This document shows positions 18,409 to 26,271 of a DNA stretch of 64,000 nucleotides, one piece after another; positions within the stretch are counted from its first letter, which is position 1, and each line of letters starts with the position of its first letter. Under the pieces are notes generated by a model, which worked only from the letters and a program-made list of their open reading frames with translations, was not told where the DNA came from and searched no databases. Both the position numbers and the translations under genes were made by a program. This stretch comes from UBA10324 sp038326325 (lineage in GTDB: Bacteria; Bacteroidota; Bacteroidia; Chitinophagales; UBA10324): positions 1-64,000 of the forward strand of contig JBBQJW010000010.1 of assembly GCA_038326325.1 (NCBI GenBank), in the 5' to 3' direction.

Positions 18409-18915
18409 TCAAACTGACTCTAATTGCCTGGCCAAATCTTCAATTGAAATATTTTCTGTATCAATTTGAATTCGAGCAAGAGAATAAAACGGTTCGCGTT
18501 CTTTCATTTTATCTATAATGAATTTTTGCAACTCCTCTCCTTTCCGATTTTTCAAAAGGGGTCTTTCCTTTTTCGATTCTGCAATTCGTTTCATCACTGT
18601 TACAGGTGAAATTTTCAACCAGACAACAATTCCACTCTGTAACATCCAATTCATATTATCATGAATGCAAGGAGTGCCTCCACCGCAACTGACAATATAG
18701 TTTTTATTCAGATTCAATGATTTTAAAATTCTGCTTTCCGTTTCGCGGAAATACTCTTCTCCTTTTTCGCCAAATATTTCTGTTACAGTTTTATTTTCTG
18801 CACCTTCAATTTTTCTATCTATATCTACAAATTCTCGGTTGAGCAGTTTTGCTAATCGCTTTCCTTCGCGGGTTTTTCCTGCAGTCATAAAACCAATTAG
18901 AAAAACTGTTTTCAA
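18409..18915 (-). CDS. aroK: shikimate kinase
   Basis: A cytosolic kinase that phosphorylates shikimate at O3 with ATP in the chorismate pathway. Walker A is GFMTAGKT, where Thr replaces the third Gly of the usual GxxGxGKT. Substrate-binding segments are FVDIDRKIE, EYFRETESRIL and VSCGGGTP, and the LID is KKERPLL. The start is uncertain. No ATG gives the usual length; TTG 18915 gives 168 residues and lies 10 nt after the permease stop. ATG 18960 would give 183 residues and overlap the permease by 35 nt. I prefer TTG 18915. Confidence 0.88.
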   Translation of the reverse strand: MKTVFLIGFMTAGKTREGKRLAKLLNREFVDIDRKIEGAENKTVTEIFGEKGEEYFRETESRILKSLNLNKNYIVSCGGGTPCIHDNMNWMLQSGIVVWLKISPVTVMKRIAESKKERPLLKNRKGEELQKFIIDKMKEREPFYSLARIQIDTENISIEDLARQLESV

Positions 18916-18925
18916 TTTCTGGTCA

Positions 18926-19981
18926 TTATCTTTTTGAAATGCGTGGGTCAAAAACACCATACAGAATATCAACAAGAATATTTATAGCAACAAAAACTGA
19001 TGCCGCAAATAACACGGAACCCATCAGTACCGGGAAATCATTTTTATTCAATGCTTCTACTGTGAGTTTTCCGATTCCATTCCAACCAAAAATCATTTCA
19101 ATAAAAAAGGCACCTGCTAACATTTCAGCAAACCAACCTGAAACCGCAGTCAAAACAGGATTTAATGCATTTCGAAGCGCGTGTTTGAAAACAACTTTTG
19201 TATATCCCAATCCTTTAGCTCTTGCCGTGCGTACATAATCCTGTGATAAAACATCCAACATACTGCTTCGGGTAAGTTGAGTGATAATGGCGACAGGTCG
19301 CAATCCTAAAGTGATAGCAGGTAAAACCAGATTGCCCCACATCAAATGAGTATTGCCAAAAATATCAGGCATAAAAAAAGAACCCGTCATGCTTAAACCT
19401 GTGAATGACGATAGAACAAATGCAAACAACCACTGTAACAGTATTGCCGAGAAAAAAGAAGGAACAGAAATTCCTAGTACAGAAACAAATAACACCGAAC
19501 TATCCAACCAGGTTTGATGTGCAACTGCTGCAACGGTTCCTAAAAATATTCCAATCACAATTGCAAAAATGATGGCGGCTATCGCAAGTACAATTGTATT
19601 CGGCAATGCTTCAGAAATAATTGCCCCAACGGACTTTTGCGTTTGATATGATTTTCGCAGATACGGAAATTTAAAAACGAGCATTCTTTCTCCAATTGAA
19701 AATAATGGAGTGTAACAGTACTTGGTTTTATTTTCTTCAGAATTATAATGAATCGAAATCGGTGAAATATCATTCATGTACAAAAGAAACTGAACCGACT
19801 TTGGTTTATCTAATCCGAATTCTTTGTTAACTGCCTCAATGGAACTTATATCTGTTCGCTGTCCCATCGTCAGCATCGCAGGATCACCGGGTAATGCCAT
19901 GAATAACAGAAACACTGACACAACGACTCCTAAGAGAACTAAAAAGCCATAACCAAGTTTTTTAAGAATGAAGCGAAGCAC
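18926..19981 (-). CDS. ABC transporter permease, OppB/DppB type
   Basis: A 351-residue inner-membrane permease with about six helices. It has the typical OppB start (FILKKLGYGFLVLLGVVVSVF ... PGDPA) and the cytoplasmic EAA loop (DYVRTARAKGLGYTKVVFKHA). Family members import oligopeptides, dipeptides or nickel with a second permease, two ATPases and a binding protein. None of those partners is nearby, so it is an orphan component here. The segment between helices 1 and 2 is long and charged, as in other Bacteroidota homologues. It is upstream of aroK and probably transcribed with it. Confidence 0.9.
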   Translation of the reverse strand: MLRFILKKLGYGFLVLLGVVVSVFLLFMALPGDPAMLTMGQRTDISSIEAVNKEFGLDKPKSVQFLLYMNDISPISIHYNSEENKTKYCYTPLFSIGERMLVFKFPYLRKSYQTQKSVGAIISEALPNTIVLAIAAIIFAIVIGIFLGTVAAVAHQTWLDSSVLFVSVLGISVPSFFSAILLQWLFAFVLSSFTGLSMTGSFFMPDIFGNTHLMWGNLVLPAITLGLRPVAIITQLTRSSMLDVLSQDYVRTARAKGLGYTKVVFKHALRNALNPVLTAVSGWFAEMLAGAFFIEMIFGWNGIGKLTVEALNKNDFPVLMGSVLFAASVFVAINILVDILYGVFDPRISKR

Positions 19982-20028
19982 GGTTTACAGAATTAACTTT
20001 CACGAAAATCATTTTAAAAATTTTCGGT

Positions 20029-20601
20029 TCAATAAAATATTATCAACTCAGCTTTCTGCCTTTGAATATTTGAACAAGCAATAGAGTCAACAACCAGCCA
20101 ACCAACCAAAATTTTTATAGCCGAGCCAGGAAGAGTGGTTTTAATCATGCTCCACCAATTAACACTTAAAAGGGAAAGCCAAAAACCTCCGATTAATAAA
20201 ATGAGAAAGTGCCCGAATATCCAAAGTGACAAATTCAATATTGGTTTTTGAATTTTTATTTTCTCCGCTAAAAACCCAACGATAATTCCGACAACTAAAA
20301 ATGAAATCAAAAATCCTCCAAACTGTCCGGTGAGTTTTTCAAACCCCGAAGTATATCCTGCAAACACAGGAACACCCATTACACCAAGAATCAAATAACT
20401 GAGAATTGAAACTGCTCCGATTTTCCAACCAAACCAGATAGCAACAAGTAAAACTGTAAGCGATTGAAGTGTAATCGGAATTTCCCCTTGAATATTAAAT
20501 TTTACAGGACATAACAAACAAAGAAAAATTACTGAGAGAAAAATTTTAATCAATATATCAACCAATATATTAGTTGAAAAATGGAAGTACTGATTAAACA
20601 T
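20029..20601 (-). CDS. bioY: BioY-family biotin transporter
   Basis: A 190-residue integral membrane protein with about six helices. IPITLQSLTVLLVA, YLILGVMGVPVFAGYTSG and LTGQFGGFLISFLVVG are the BioY signatures of the substrate-binding S-component of biotin ECF transporters. No EcfA/EcfT genes are adjacent; BioY can work alone or with shared ATPase modules. The C-terminal tail (QRQKAELIIFY) is slightly unusual. It is 14 nt downstream of the MauE/DoxX gene on the same strand, suggesting one transcript. Confidence 0.9.
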   Translation of the reverse strand: MFNQYFHFSTNILVDILIKIFLSVIFLCLLCPVKFNIQGEIPITLQSLTVLLVAIWFGWKIGAVSILSYLILGVMGVPVFAGYTSGFEKLTGQFGGFLISFLVVGIIVGFLAEKIKIQKPILNLSLWIFGHFLILLIGGFWLSLLSVNWWSMIKTTLPGSAIKILVGWLVVDSIACSNIQRQKAELIIFY

Positions 20602-20615
20602 TCAGAAATGAAAAA

Positions 20616-21761
20616 TTACTTAGTAAAGAATTTATCATTCAGTTTTTCAAACGAAGGAGTTTGATGATAATGCCACATACCCATTACAGTTGAACCCTTC
20701 ATCAGCATAATTCCGGGATTGCTGCGAATCATTGTTTTTAAAACAGTTCCATCACAGTAGTAAAACGGAAAAGCTGCGTTTACTTCATGGCGAAATGGAT
20801 CGGTGATAGAATAATCTGTTGAAGTCAATCCAATTGTTTTCACCCCATGCTTTGCACATTCATCAGCAAGTTTCACAATATCATCGAACGAATTTTTACT
20901 TGCCTTTGTCAGGTCGTAACAAATAATCCACAAACGATAATTCGGGTCATCTAAAATTTCGGCTGTTACATCAGGACTATCTTCACTCCATATTTTAAAG
21001 TCAGTGATTTTTGGTTTATCGCCCTCAACAATCACTTGATTATCCTGTTTCACAAATTCATGATTCGCCATCCATACTGAATCAGAAAAAGGCAATTCGC
21101 TCATCAGATATGCCTTGTCTTCATTGGTAGTTTTGTCTTTGTAAACCAACTTCAAAACTGTGCTATCTCGTTTTGCTCCCGGAGCCAAAGTCATTTGCTC
21201 TCTTAAATTATTCCCTACCTTGTAAGCACGAAAATCTATTATTGGTAAATAACAGTAACAGTACACAGTAAACAAAGTTGGAATGAGTACAGCCATGGCC
21301 ACATGAAACTTGCTCCACTTCAAATTAAATATTGGGGAAATTTCTTTTCGATAAATAAAAATTACCAAGATGAAAACAAGCAACACAATATCTTTTGTAA
21401 ATGAAGTCCAAGGTGTGAGGTGAAGAAAATCACCGAAGCAACCGCAATCGCTAACAGCACCGGTGATAGCACTGTATCCTGTAAGGAAAGTAAAAAACAC
21501 AATCAATCCCAATAACATCCAGGCAGTAAACTCCATGAACTCACCTAATAATAAAATCACTCCAAGCGCAATTTCCAAAACACAAATTCCCATTGCCATA
21601 TACACCGTCAGTGGAATTAAAAACGGCATGTGAAAAATCTCGAAATACTCATCGAGTTTGTACGAAAACCCAAGTGGGTCATTTGCTTTTATAAATCCTG
21701 AAAAAATGAACAGGCATCCGACAAAAATTCTTGAAAATGTAATTGCTGTTTTTTTCATCAT
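20616..21761 (-). CDS. MauE/DoxX-like membrane protein with thioredoxin-like C-terminus (BT_3928 type)
   Basis: A 381-residue protein. The first ~145 residues form four helices of the DoxX/MauE fold, with the redox-type motif DCGCFGD in a loop. The rest is soluble and ends in a thioredoxin-fold-like region (LWIICYDLTKASKNS ... HGVKTIGLTSTDYS ... MIRSNPGIMLM) without an obvious CxxC. The Bacteroidota BT_3928 family has this layout. It occurs next to DUF1599 and folP in many Bacteroidota, as here. A role in redox or disulfide metabolism is inferred only. Confidence 0.8.
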   Translation of the reverse strand: MMKKTAITFSRIFVGCLFIFSGFIKANDPLGFSYKLDEYFEIFHMPFLIPLTVYMAMGICVLEIALGVILLLGEFMEFTAWMLLGLIVFFTFLTGYSAITGAVSDCGCFGDFLHLTPWTSFTKDIVLLVFILVIFIYRKEISPIFNLKWSKFHVAMAVLIPTLFTVYCYCYLPIIDFRAYKVGNNLREQMTLAPGAKRDSTVLKLVYKDKTTNEDKAYLMSELPFSDSVWMANHEFVKQDNQVIVEGDKPKITDFKIWSEDSPDVTAEILDDPNYRLWIICYDLTKASKNSFDDIVKLADECAKHGVKTIGLTSTDYSITDPFRHEVNAAFPFYYCDGTVLKTMIRSNPGIMLMKGSTVMGMWHYHQTPSFEKLNDKFFTK

Positions 21762-21819
21762 CGTTCGATCAATTTAGGGATTGCGAGTTAACTAAAATCA
21801 TTCCTGATTTTCAAATAAA

Positions 21820-22371
21820 TTATTTTTCCTTCGCTTCTTCAATTTTTATTAAGGCAAAAATGCTGTAGTTAATCATATCAAAAAGATTAGCGTCAACGCC
21901 CTCGCTTCCCATTGTCTCTCCGCAGTTGTCTTCAATCTGGCGTATTCTCAATATGCGCATCAGAATTAAATCGGTGAAAGACGAAACGCGCATGTCACGC
22001 CATGCTTCACCGTAGTCGTGATTTTTATCGAGCATCAGATTTTTTGCAGCTTCAATCTTTTTATTGAATAATTCATGTGCCAATTCATTACTGATTTCTT
22101 TTCCGGAATCATCATTTAACTCCAATTGAATCAACGCAATCACGCAGTAATTTACAATACCAATGAATTCACTATCTATATTTTCACTCACTTTCATTTC
22201 CCGTTTCAAATCAGTAGTACGAATTCGCTGCGCTTTAATAAATATCTGATCGGTGATAGAAGGTAATCGCATCACACGCCAGCTTGTTCCATAGGTGTTT
22301 CCTTTTTTTTCGAAAACGGTTCGGCATTGTTCAGCCGCGGTATTGTATTGTATGAGAGTTTTGTCTGACAA
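21820..22371 (-). CDS. DUF1599 domain protein
   Basis: A 183-residue protein made of two DUF1599 repeats, each with a GxxYGxSWRxMR-like core: GNTYGTSWRVMRLPSITDQI near residue 24 and NHDYGEAWRDMRVSSFTDLI near residue 118. Each is followed by an acidic helix (IDSEFIGIVNYCVIALIQLE and ANLFDMINYSIFALIKIEEA). The domain resembles nucleotide-pyrophosphatase-like all-alpha folds; function is not established. It is divergent from folP, with 56 nt between the starts, so the two probably share a promoter region. Confidence 0.9.
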   Translation of the reverse strand: MSDKTLIQYNTAAEQCRTVFEKKGNTYGTSWRVMRLPSITDQIFIKAQRIRTTDLKREMKVSENIDSEFIGIVNYCVIALIQLELNDDSGKEISNELAHELFNKKIEAAKNLMLDKNHDYGEAWRDMRVSSFTDLILMRILRIRQIEDNCGETMGSEGVDANLFDMINYSIFALIKIEEAKEK

Positions 22372-22427
22372 GTTTTAATTCGATTTTTACGGTGTAATTA
22401 TGAGCCGCCAAAGTAAAAGTTTTCGTC

Positions 22428-23264
22428 GTGAAGCAAACACTTAACTGTAAAGGAAAATTATTTTTATTGGAACAACCCATTGTAATGGGAATTCTGAATG
22501 TAACTCCCGATTCATTTTATGACAGCGGGAAATTTTCTTCAACAACTCACCTGTTGAATCATGTTGAACAAATGATTTCGGCGGGTGCAGCAATCATTGA
22601 TGTGGGTGGGCAAAGTACCCGACCAAAAGCAGAAACGATTTCTGTTGAAGAAGAAATTAAAAGAGTGGTTCCTGTTATTGAACTCATTCACAAAAAATTT
22701 CCTGATACAATAATTTCTATTGACACTTTCCGTTCTGAGGTTGCAAGGCAAGCTGTTACAGTTGGTGCTTCCATCGTGAATGATATTTCGGGAGGAAGTA
22801 TAGATGAAAAAATGTTTGCTTCAGTTGGAGCATTAAATGTTCCCTATATATTAATGCACATGCAGGGCACCCCCGAAACCATGCAGCAAAATCCTGTGTA
22901 TGAAAATGTGGTGAAAGAAGTAAATGAATTTTTTTTGAATAAAATTCAATTCCTGCGTGAGGCCGGAGTAAAAGATATTATTCTCGATGTTGGATTTGGA
23001 TTTGGAAAAAATGTAGAGCATAATTTTTCGCTCCTGAAACATTTGAGCGAGTTTAAAATTTTCGATTTACCGATTCTTGCAGGTATATCGCGCAAGTCAA
23101 TGATTAATCGTGTGTTGAAAACAACTCCTGACGAAGCACTAAATGGAACCACCGTTTTAAATAGCATTGCACTAATGAATGGTGCAACAATTCTGCGTGT
23201 GCATGATGTAACAGAAGCACGACAAGCCATTGAACTTTTCAACCAATACGATGCTGCTGTTTAA
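22428..23264 (+). CDS. folP: dihydropteroate synthase
   Basis: A 278-residue TIM-barrel enzyme that condenses p-aminobenzoate with hydroxymethyldihydropterin diphosphate. Family motifs are IVMGILNVTPDSFYDSG at the first strand, IIDVGGQSTRPKAE, SIDTFRSEVA, IVNDISGG, YILMHMQGTPETMQ, LDVGFGFGKN and LAGISRKSMI. Length is normal. Its 3' end overlaps the start of dacA by 14 nt, suggesting translational coupling. Confidence 0.96.
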   Translation: MKQTLNCKGKLFLLEQPIVMGILNVTPDSFYDSGKFSSTTHLLNHVEQMISAGAAIIDVGGQSTRPKAETISVEEEIKRVVPVIELIHKKFPDTIISIDTFRSEVARQAVTVGASIVNDISGGSIDEKMFASVGALNVPYILMHMQGTPETMQQNPVYENVVKEVNEFFLNKIQFLREAGVKDIILDVGFGFGKNVEHNFSLLKHLSEFKIFDLPILAGISRKSMINRVLKTTPDEALNGTTVLNSIALMNGATILRVHDVTEARQAIELFNQYDAAV

Positions 23265-24060
23265 ATTATTCGGTCACACTTTCGATTACTCTGTTACAGA
23301 TACTATTGATTTACTGCTTGTATTATTTCTGATTTATTATTTCTATAGAAGAGTTCGTGGCACCCTTGGTGTAAATATGTTTCTTGGTATGCTCGTGATT
23401 TATGGATTGTATCGATTAGTTCGTTTTTTCAAATTAGATATTCTTACCGACTTGCTCGGGCATTTTGTAAGTGCAGGTGTTATCGTCATCATCATAGTGT
23501 TTCAACCCGAGATTCGGAAATTTTTATTGTCACTTGGAAATGTAAGCGTGTTGGAGCGATTCAAACTTTTCAGAAATCTTCCAATCAACAAAAGACAAAA
23601 AACAAAAAAACAGGAAACAGTTATTAAAGAAATTGTTCGCGCGTTAGAAAATCTTTCTTCAACAAAAACAGGAGCGCTTATTGTTTTCACCGACCATTTT
23701 CGCTTGCAAGATTTAACCAACCCAGGAGTTCAATTGCAATCGCACATTTCCGAAAAATTATTAGAAAGTATTTTTAATAAGTATAGTCCGTTGCATGATG
23801 GTGCGGTGATAGTTGCGAATCAGCGAATCATTTATGCGGGCAGTGTATTGCCTGTTTCGGAAAGCATGGAATTGCCTGAGCGAATTGGTTTGCGTCATAG
23901 AAGTGCAGTTGGAATCACAGAAAACTCCGACGCGATTTCAGTCGTTGTTTCGGAAGAGAGCGGAAATATCAGTTACGCCCGTGATGGAAAATTGAAACAA
24001 AATCTTTCGAAAGAAGAAACCACTAGACTAATTACCGATTTAATTATCGGAAAAATCTGA
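23251..24060 (+). CDS. dacA: diadenylate cyclase (c-di-AMP synthase), CdaA type
   Basis: A 269-residue protein. There are three N-terminal transmembrane helices (about residues 12-95), then a DAC domain with the catalytic motifs SPLHDGAVIV and GLRHRSAVG. It makes cyclic di-AMP from two ATP at the membrane. ATG 23251 lies inside the end of folP; a TTG at 23230 is a less likely start. The folP-dacA order is common in Bacteroidota. No CdaR or GlmM neighbour is seen. Confidence 0.95.
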   Translation: MLLFKLFGHTFDYSVTDTIDLLLVLFLIYYFYRRVRGTLGVNMFLGMLVIYGLYRLVRFFKLDILTDLLGHFVSAGVIVIIIVFQPEIRKFLLSLGNVSVLERFKLFRNLPINKRQKTKKQETVIKEIVRALENLSSTKTGALIVFTDHFRLQDLTNPGVQLQSHISEKLLESIFNKYSPLHDGAVIVANQRIIYAGSVLPVSESMELPERIGLRHRSAVGITENSDAISVVVSEESGNISYARDGKLKQNLSKEETTRLITDLIIGKI

Positions 24061-24150
24061 CGGAAGGATTTTAATATTTCTTTTTTTTCTGCTGATAATT
24101 GTATTCAGCATTTTCAAAGGATAATCTTAAATAAATATTTTCAAAAAAAC

Positions 24151-24199
24151 TTGTTCCGTAACTTTAAAGTTACTTATATTTGCGTAACTTAAAAGTTAC
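24151..24199 (+). promoter_or_regulatory. promoter flanked by two ArsR-type palindromes
   Basis: A perfect 16-bp palindrome GTAACTTTAAAGTTAC (24158-24173) and a near-perfect second copy GTAACTTAAAAGTTAC (24184-24199) lie just before the SRPBCC-ArsR operon. Between them is TATATTTG (24175-24182), matching the Bacteroidota -7 consensus TAnnTTTG. A TTG at 24151-24153 lies about 21 bp upstream as the -33 element. A repressor on either palindrome would block the promoter, so autoregulation by the ArsR protein is the simplest reading (inference). Confidence 0.75.
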
Positions 24200-24204
24200 T
24201 CATT

Positions 24205-24618
24205 ATGCAAAAAGAAATTAAACACACATTTTATTTCAGTCAGACACCGGAAGAAGTCTGGGCGTATTTAACAAAGCCAGAATTGATGGAACAGTGGCTG
24301 ATGCCAAGCGATTTTCAGCCCGTGGTTGGTTATCATTTTCGTTTTACAAATCCGGGTGGACTTACTTTCACTATCTGTGAAGTGCTGGAAGTGAAACCAT
24401 TCACAGACCTTAGTTATGTATGGAAAAACGATTGGAGCAAAACCAAAACTCCTTTTACCTCAAAGGTTAACTGGACACTGACTTCTATTGAAGGCGGTAC
24501 AGAATTGTTGCTGGTGCACAGCGGATTTGAGTTGTTCAAGGATCTAACTGCTCACAACGGTGGTTGGATATTCTTATGCAACAAATTGGGTGAGCTTTTA
24601 AAAGCATCTGCAAAATGA
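24205..24618 (+). CDS. SRPBCC/AHSA1-like domain protein
   Basis: A 137-residue single-domain SRPBCC protein. The opening KEIKHTFYFSQTPEEVWAYL and ELMEQWLMPSDFQP and the terminal helix (LTAHNGGWIFLCNKLGELL) are typical of the AHSA1/CalC-type group often paired with ArsR regulators. It starts only about 22 nt after the predicted -7 element, so the mRNA leader is very short. It overlaps the ArsR gene by 4 nt (ATGA). Confidence 0.9.
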   Translation: MQKEIKHTFYFSQTPEEVWAYLTKPELMEQWLMPSDFQPVVGYHFRFTNPGGLTFTICEVLEVKPFTDLSYVWKNDWSKTKTPFTSKVNWTLTSIEGGTELLLVHSGFELFKDLTAHNGGWIFLCNKLGELLKASAK

Positions 24619-24935
24619 GAACACAAACGCTTGATGCTTTTCAAGTAATTGCCGACCCGAGCAGACGGCACATGTTACAGTTGCTTTCAAAAAAAAGTTT
24701 AACCATCAATTCGCTTGCAGGAAACTTTGACATGAGCCGGCCTGCTGTTTCCAAACACATAAAAGTTTTGTACAGTGCAGGATTCATTTCCATCACAGGC
24801 ATTGGCAGAGAACGGCATTGCATACTCAAACAAGATGGCTTCAATGAGTTACAGGATTTCATCAATTACTTTGATAATTTCTGGATAACGAAACTTAAAA
24901 AATTGCAAACCATTTTAAATAATAAATCAAAATGA
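24615..24935 (+). CDS. ArsR-family transcriptional regulator
   Basis: A 106-residue winged-helix protein. AFQVIADPSRRHMLQLLSKK, the recognition-helix segment MSRPAVSKHIKVLYSAGFIS and the wing ITGIGRERHCILK are typical of the ArsR subgroup linked to SRPBCC genes. The metal-binding ELCVCDL motif of arsenic sensors is missing (NSLAGNFDM instead), so the effector is probably not arsenite and may be a small molecule. It is coupled by 4-nt overlaps to both neighbours and probably represses its own operon through the palindromes at 24158-24199. Confidence 0.92.
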   Translation: MRTQTLDAFQVIADPSRRHMLQLLSKKSLTINSLAGNFDMSRPAVSKHIKVLYSAGFISITGIGRERHCILKQDGFNELQDFINYFDNFWITKLKKLQTILNNKSK

Positions 24936-25843
24936 AAGATCAGGATTACAAAACAACCATTTTGGTTGACCAGTCGCCGAAAGAAGTTTTCAATGCCATT
25001 AATAATGTTCGCGGATGGTGGAGTGAAGAAATTGAAGGCAGTACAGACAAACTCAATGCGGAATGGAACTATCATTACCAGGATGTGCATAGTTGCAAAA
25101 TAAAAATAACAGAGCTCCTTCCAGACAAAAAAGTGGTCTGGCTGGTGATGGATAACCATTTCAGTTTTACAAAAGACAAGAATGAATGGAAGGGCAATAA
25201 AATTATTTTCGAGATAACTGAAAAAGAAAATAAAACACAACTCCGGTTTACTCAAGTGGGTTTAGTTCCCGAATATGAGTGTTATGATATTTGTCAAAAC
25301 GCCTGGAGCACTTACATTCAAAAAAGCTTGCACAGTTTAATAACCACTGGCAAAGGACAACCCAACAGCAAGGACAAACCACAAACTGAAGATGAAAAAA
25401 AATTGACTGCAGTTGATTTTACAACTACCTTTTTTGTGAATCAAACACCGAACGAAGTTTTCAATGCTATTAATAATGTTAGCGAATGGTGGCAGGGAGA
25501 AATTGAAGGCAATACAAAAAAACTCAATGATGAATTTAACTATCGCATGGAGGAGATTCATTTTTCGAAACAAAAGTTAACTGAAGTTATTCCCGACAAA
25601 AAAATAGTATGGCTTGTTACTGACAGCAAACTGAGTTTTACAAAAGACAAAACCGAATGGACAGGGACAAAAATAATTTTTGAGATTGCTGAAATAAATA
25701 ACAAAACACAACTGCGTTTTACTCATCTTGGATTAGTAAATAAAATTGAATGTTACGAAGCTTGCTCAAGTGCCTGGCAGCAACTTGTTCAGGAAAGTCT
25801 TTTCAGTTTGATAACAAAAGGTAAAGGCAAGAAAGTTTTTTAA
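24932..25843 (+). CDS. tandem two-domain SRPBCC protein
   Basis: A 303-residue protein of two very similar SRPBCC domains. Domain 1 (about residues 1-140) starts YKTTILVDQSPKEVFNAINN and domain 2 (about 160-300) starts FTTTFFVNQTPNEVFNAINN. Internal matches also include KLTEVIPDKKIVWLV against KITELLPDKKVVWLV. This is a recent-looking internal duplication. The linker is Lys/Asp-rich (NSKDKPQTEDEKK). It is the third gene of the ArsR operon (ATGA overlap). Its ligand is unknown. Confidence 0.9.
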   Translation: MKDQDYKTTILVDQSPKEVFNAINNVRGWWSEEIEGSTDKLNAEWNYHYQDVHSCKIKITELLPDKKVVWLVMDNHFSFTKDKNEWKGNKIIFEITEKENKTQLRFTQVGLVPEYECYDICQNAWSTYIQKSLHSLITTGKGQPNSKDKPQTEDEKKLTAVDFTTTFFVNQTPNEVFNAINNVSEWWQGEIEGNTKKLNDEFNYRMEEIHFSKQKLTEVIPDKKIVWLVTDSKLSFTKDKTEWTGTKIIFEIAEINNKTQLRFTHLGLVNKIECYEACSSAWQQLVQESLFSLITKGKGKKVF

Positions 25844-25887
25844 ATCACAAAAGGAACAAACAAAATTTGACTGTTACAGATTTGTAG

Positions 25888-26253
25888 TTAATATTTTTTC
25901 CTTTTCAACTGAGCGCTTTTCTTCTCATACTCTGCATATACAAATTGCAGAAACTCATAAACATGTTCTTCTTTTTCAGAATACATATCGGCCTTCACTA
26001 AAAACTCTTCAATCACTTTTCGTTCTGTTACACTCAGGGTTTTGTCCTTCAGCTTTTGTTCGTTGGCATGTTTGAGTGCCGATAGCTTTAACAGGTTTGC
26101 TTTTGTTCCTTTCCAGCCGTTACAGGATTTTTCTTCTTCAAGGGAAATGAATTCGCCATCTTTTTCTTTTTGCTCTACAATGGATATTAACGAGTTGCAG
26201 AGTTTTACAATTTTCTTTTCGAGTGGCGATAAATATTTTTCTTCTTCCTTCAT
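25888..26253 (-). CDS. hypothetical helical protein
   Basis: A 121-residue, strongly charged and probably all-helical protein (LEKKIVKLCNSLISIVEQKE near the start, KKSAQLKRKKY at the end). No signal peptide, membrane helix or recognisable domain. It is on the minus strand, convergent with the ArsR operon and just downstream of the DUF5686 gene (18-nt gap), so it may be co-transcribed with that gene. Confidence 0.6.
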   Translation of the reverse strand: MKEEEKYLSPLEKKIVKLCNSLISIVEQKEKDGEFISLEEEKSCNGWKGTKANLLKLSALKHANEQKLKDKTLSVTERKVIEEFLVKADMYSEKEEHVYEFLQFVYAEYEKKSAQLKRKKY

Positions 26254-26271
26254 TTGTACAAAAATAGCGCA

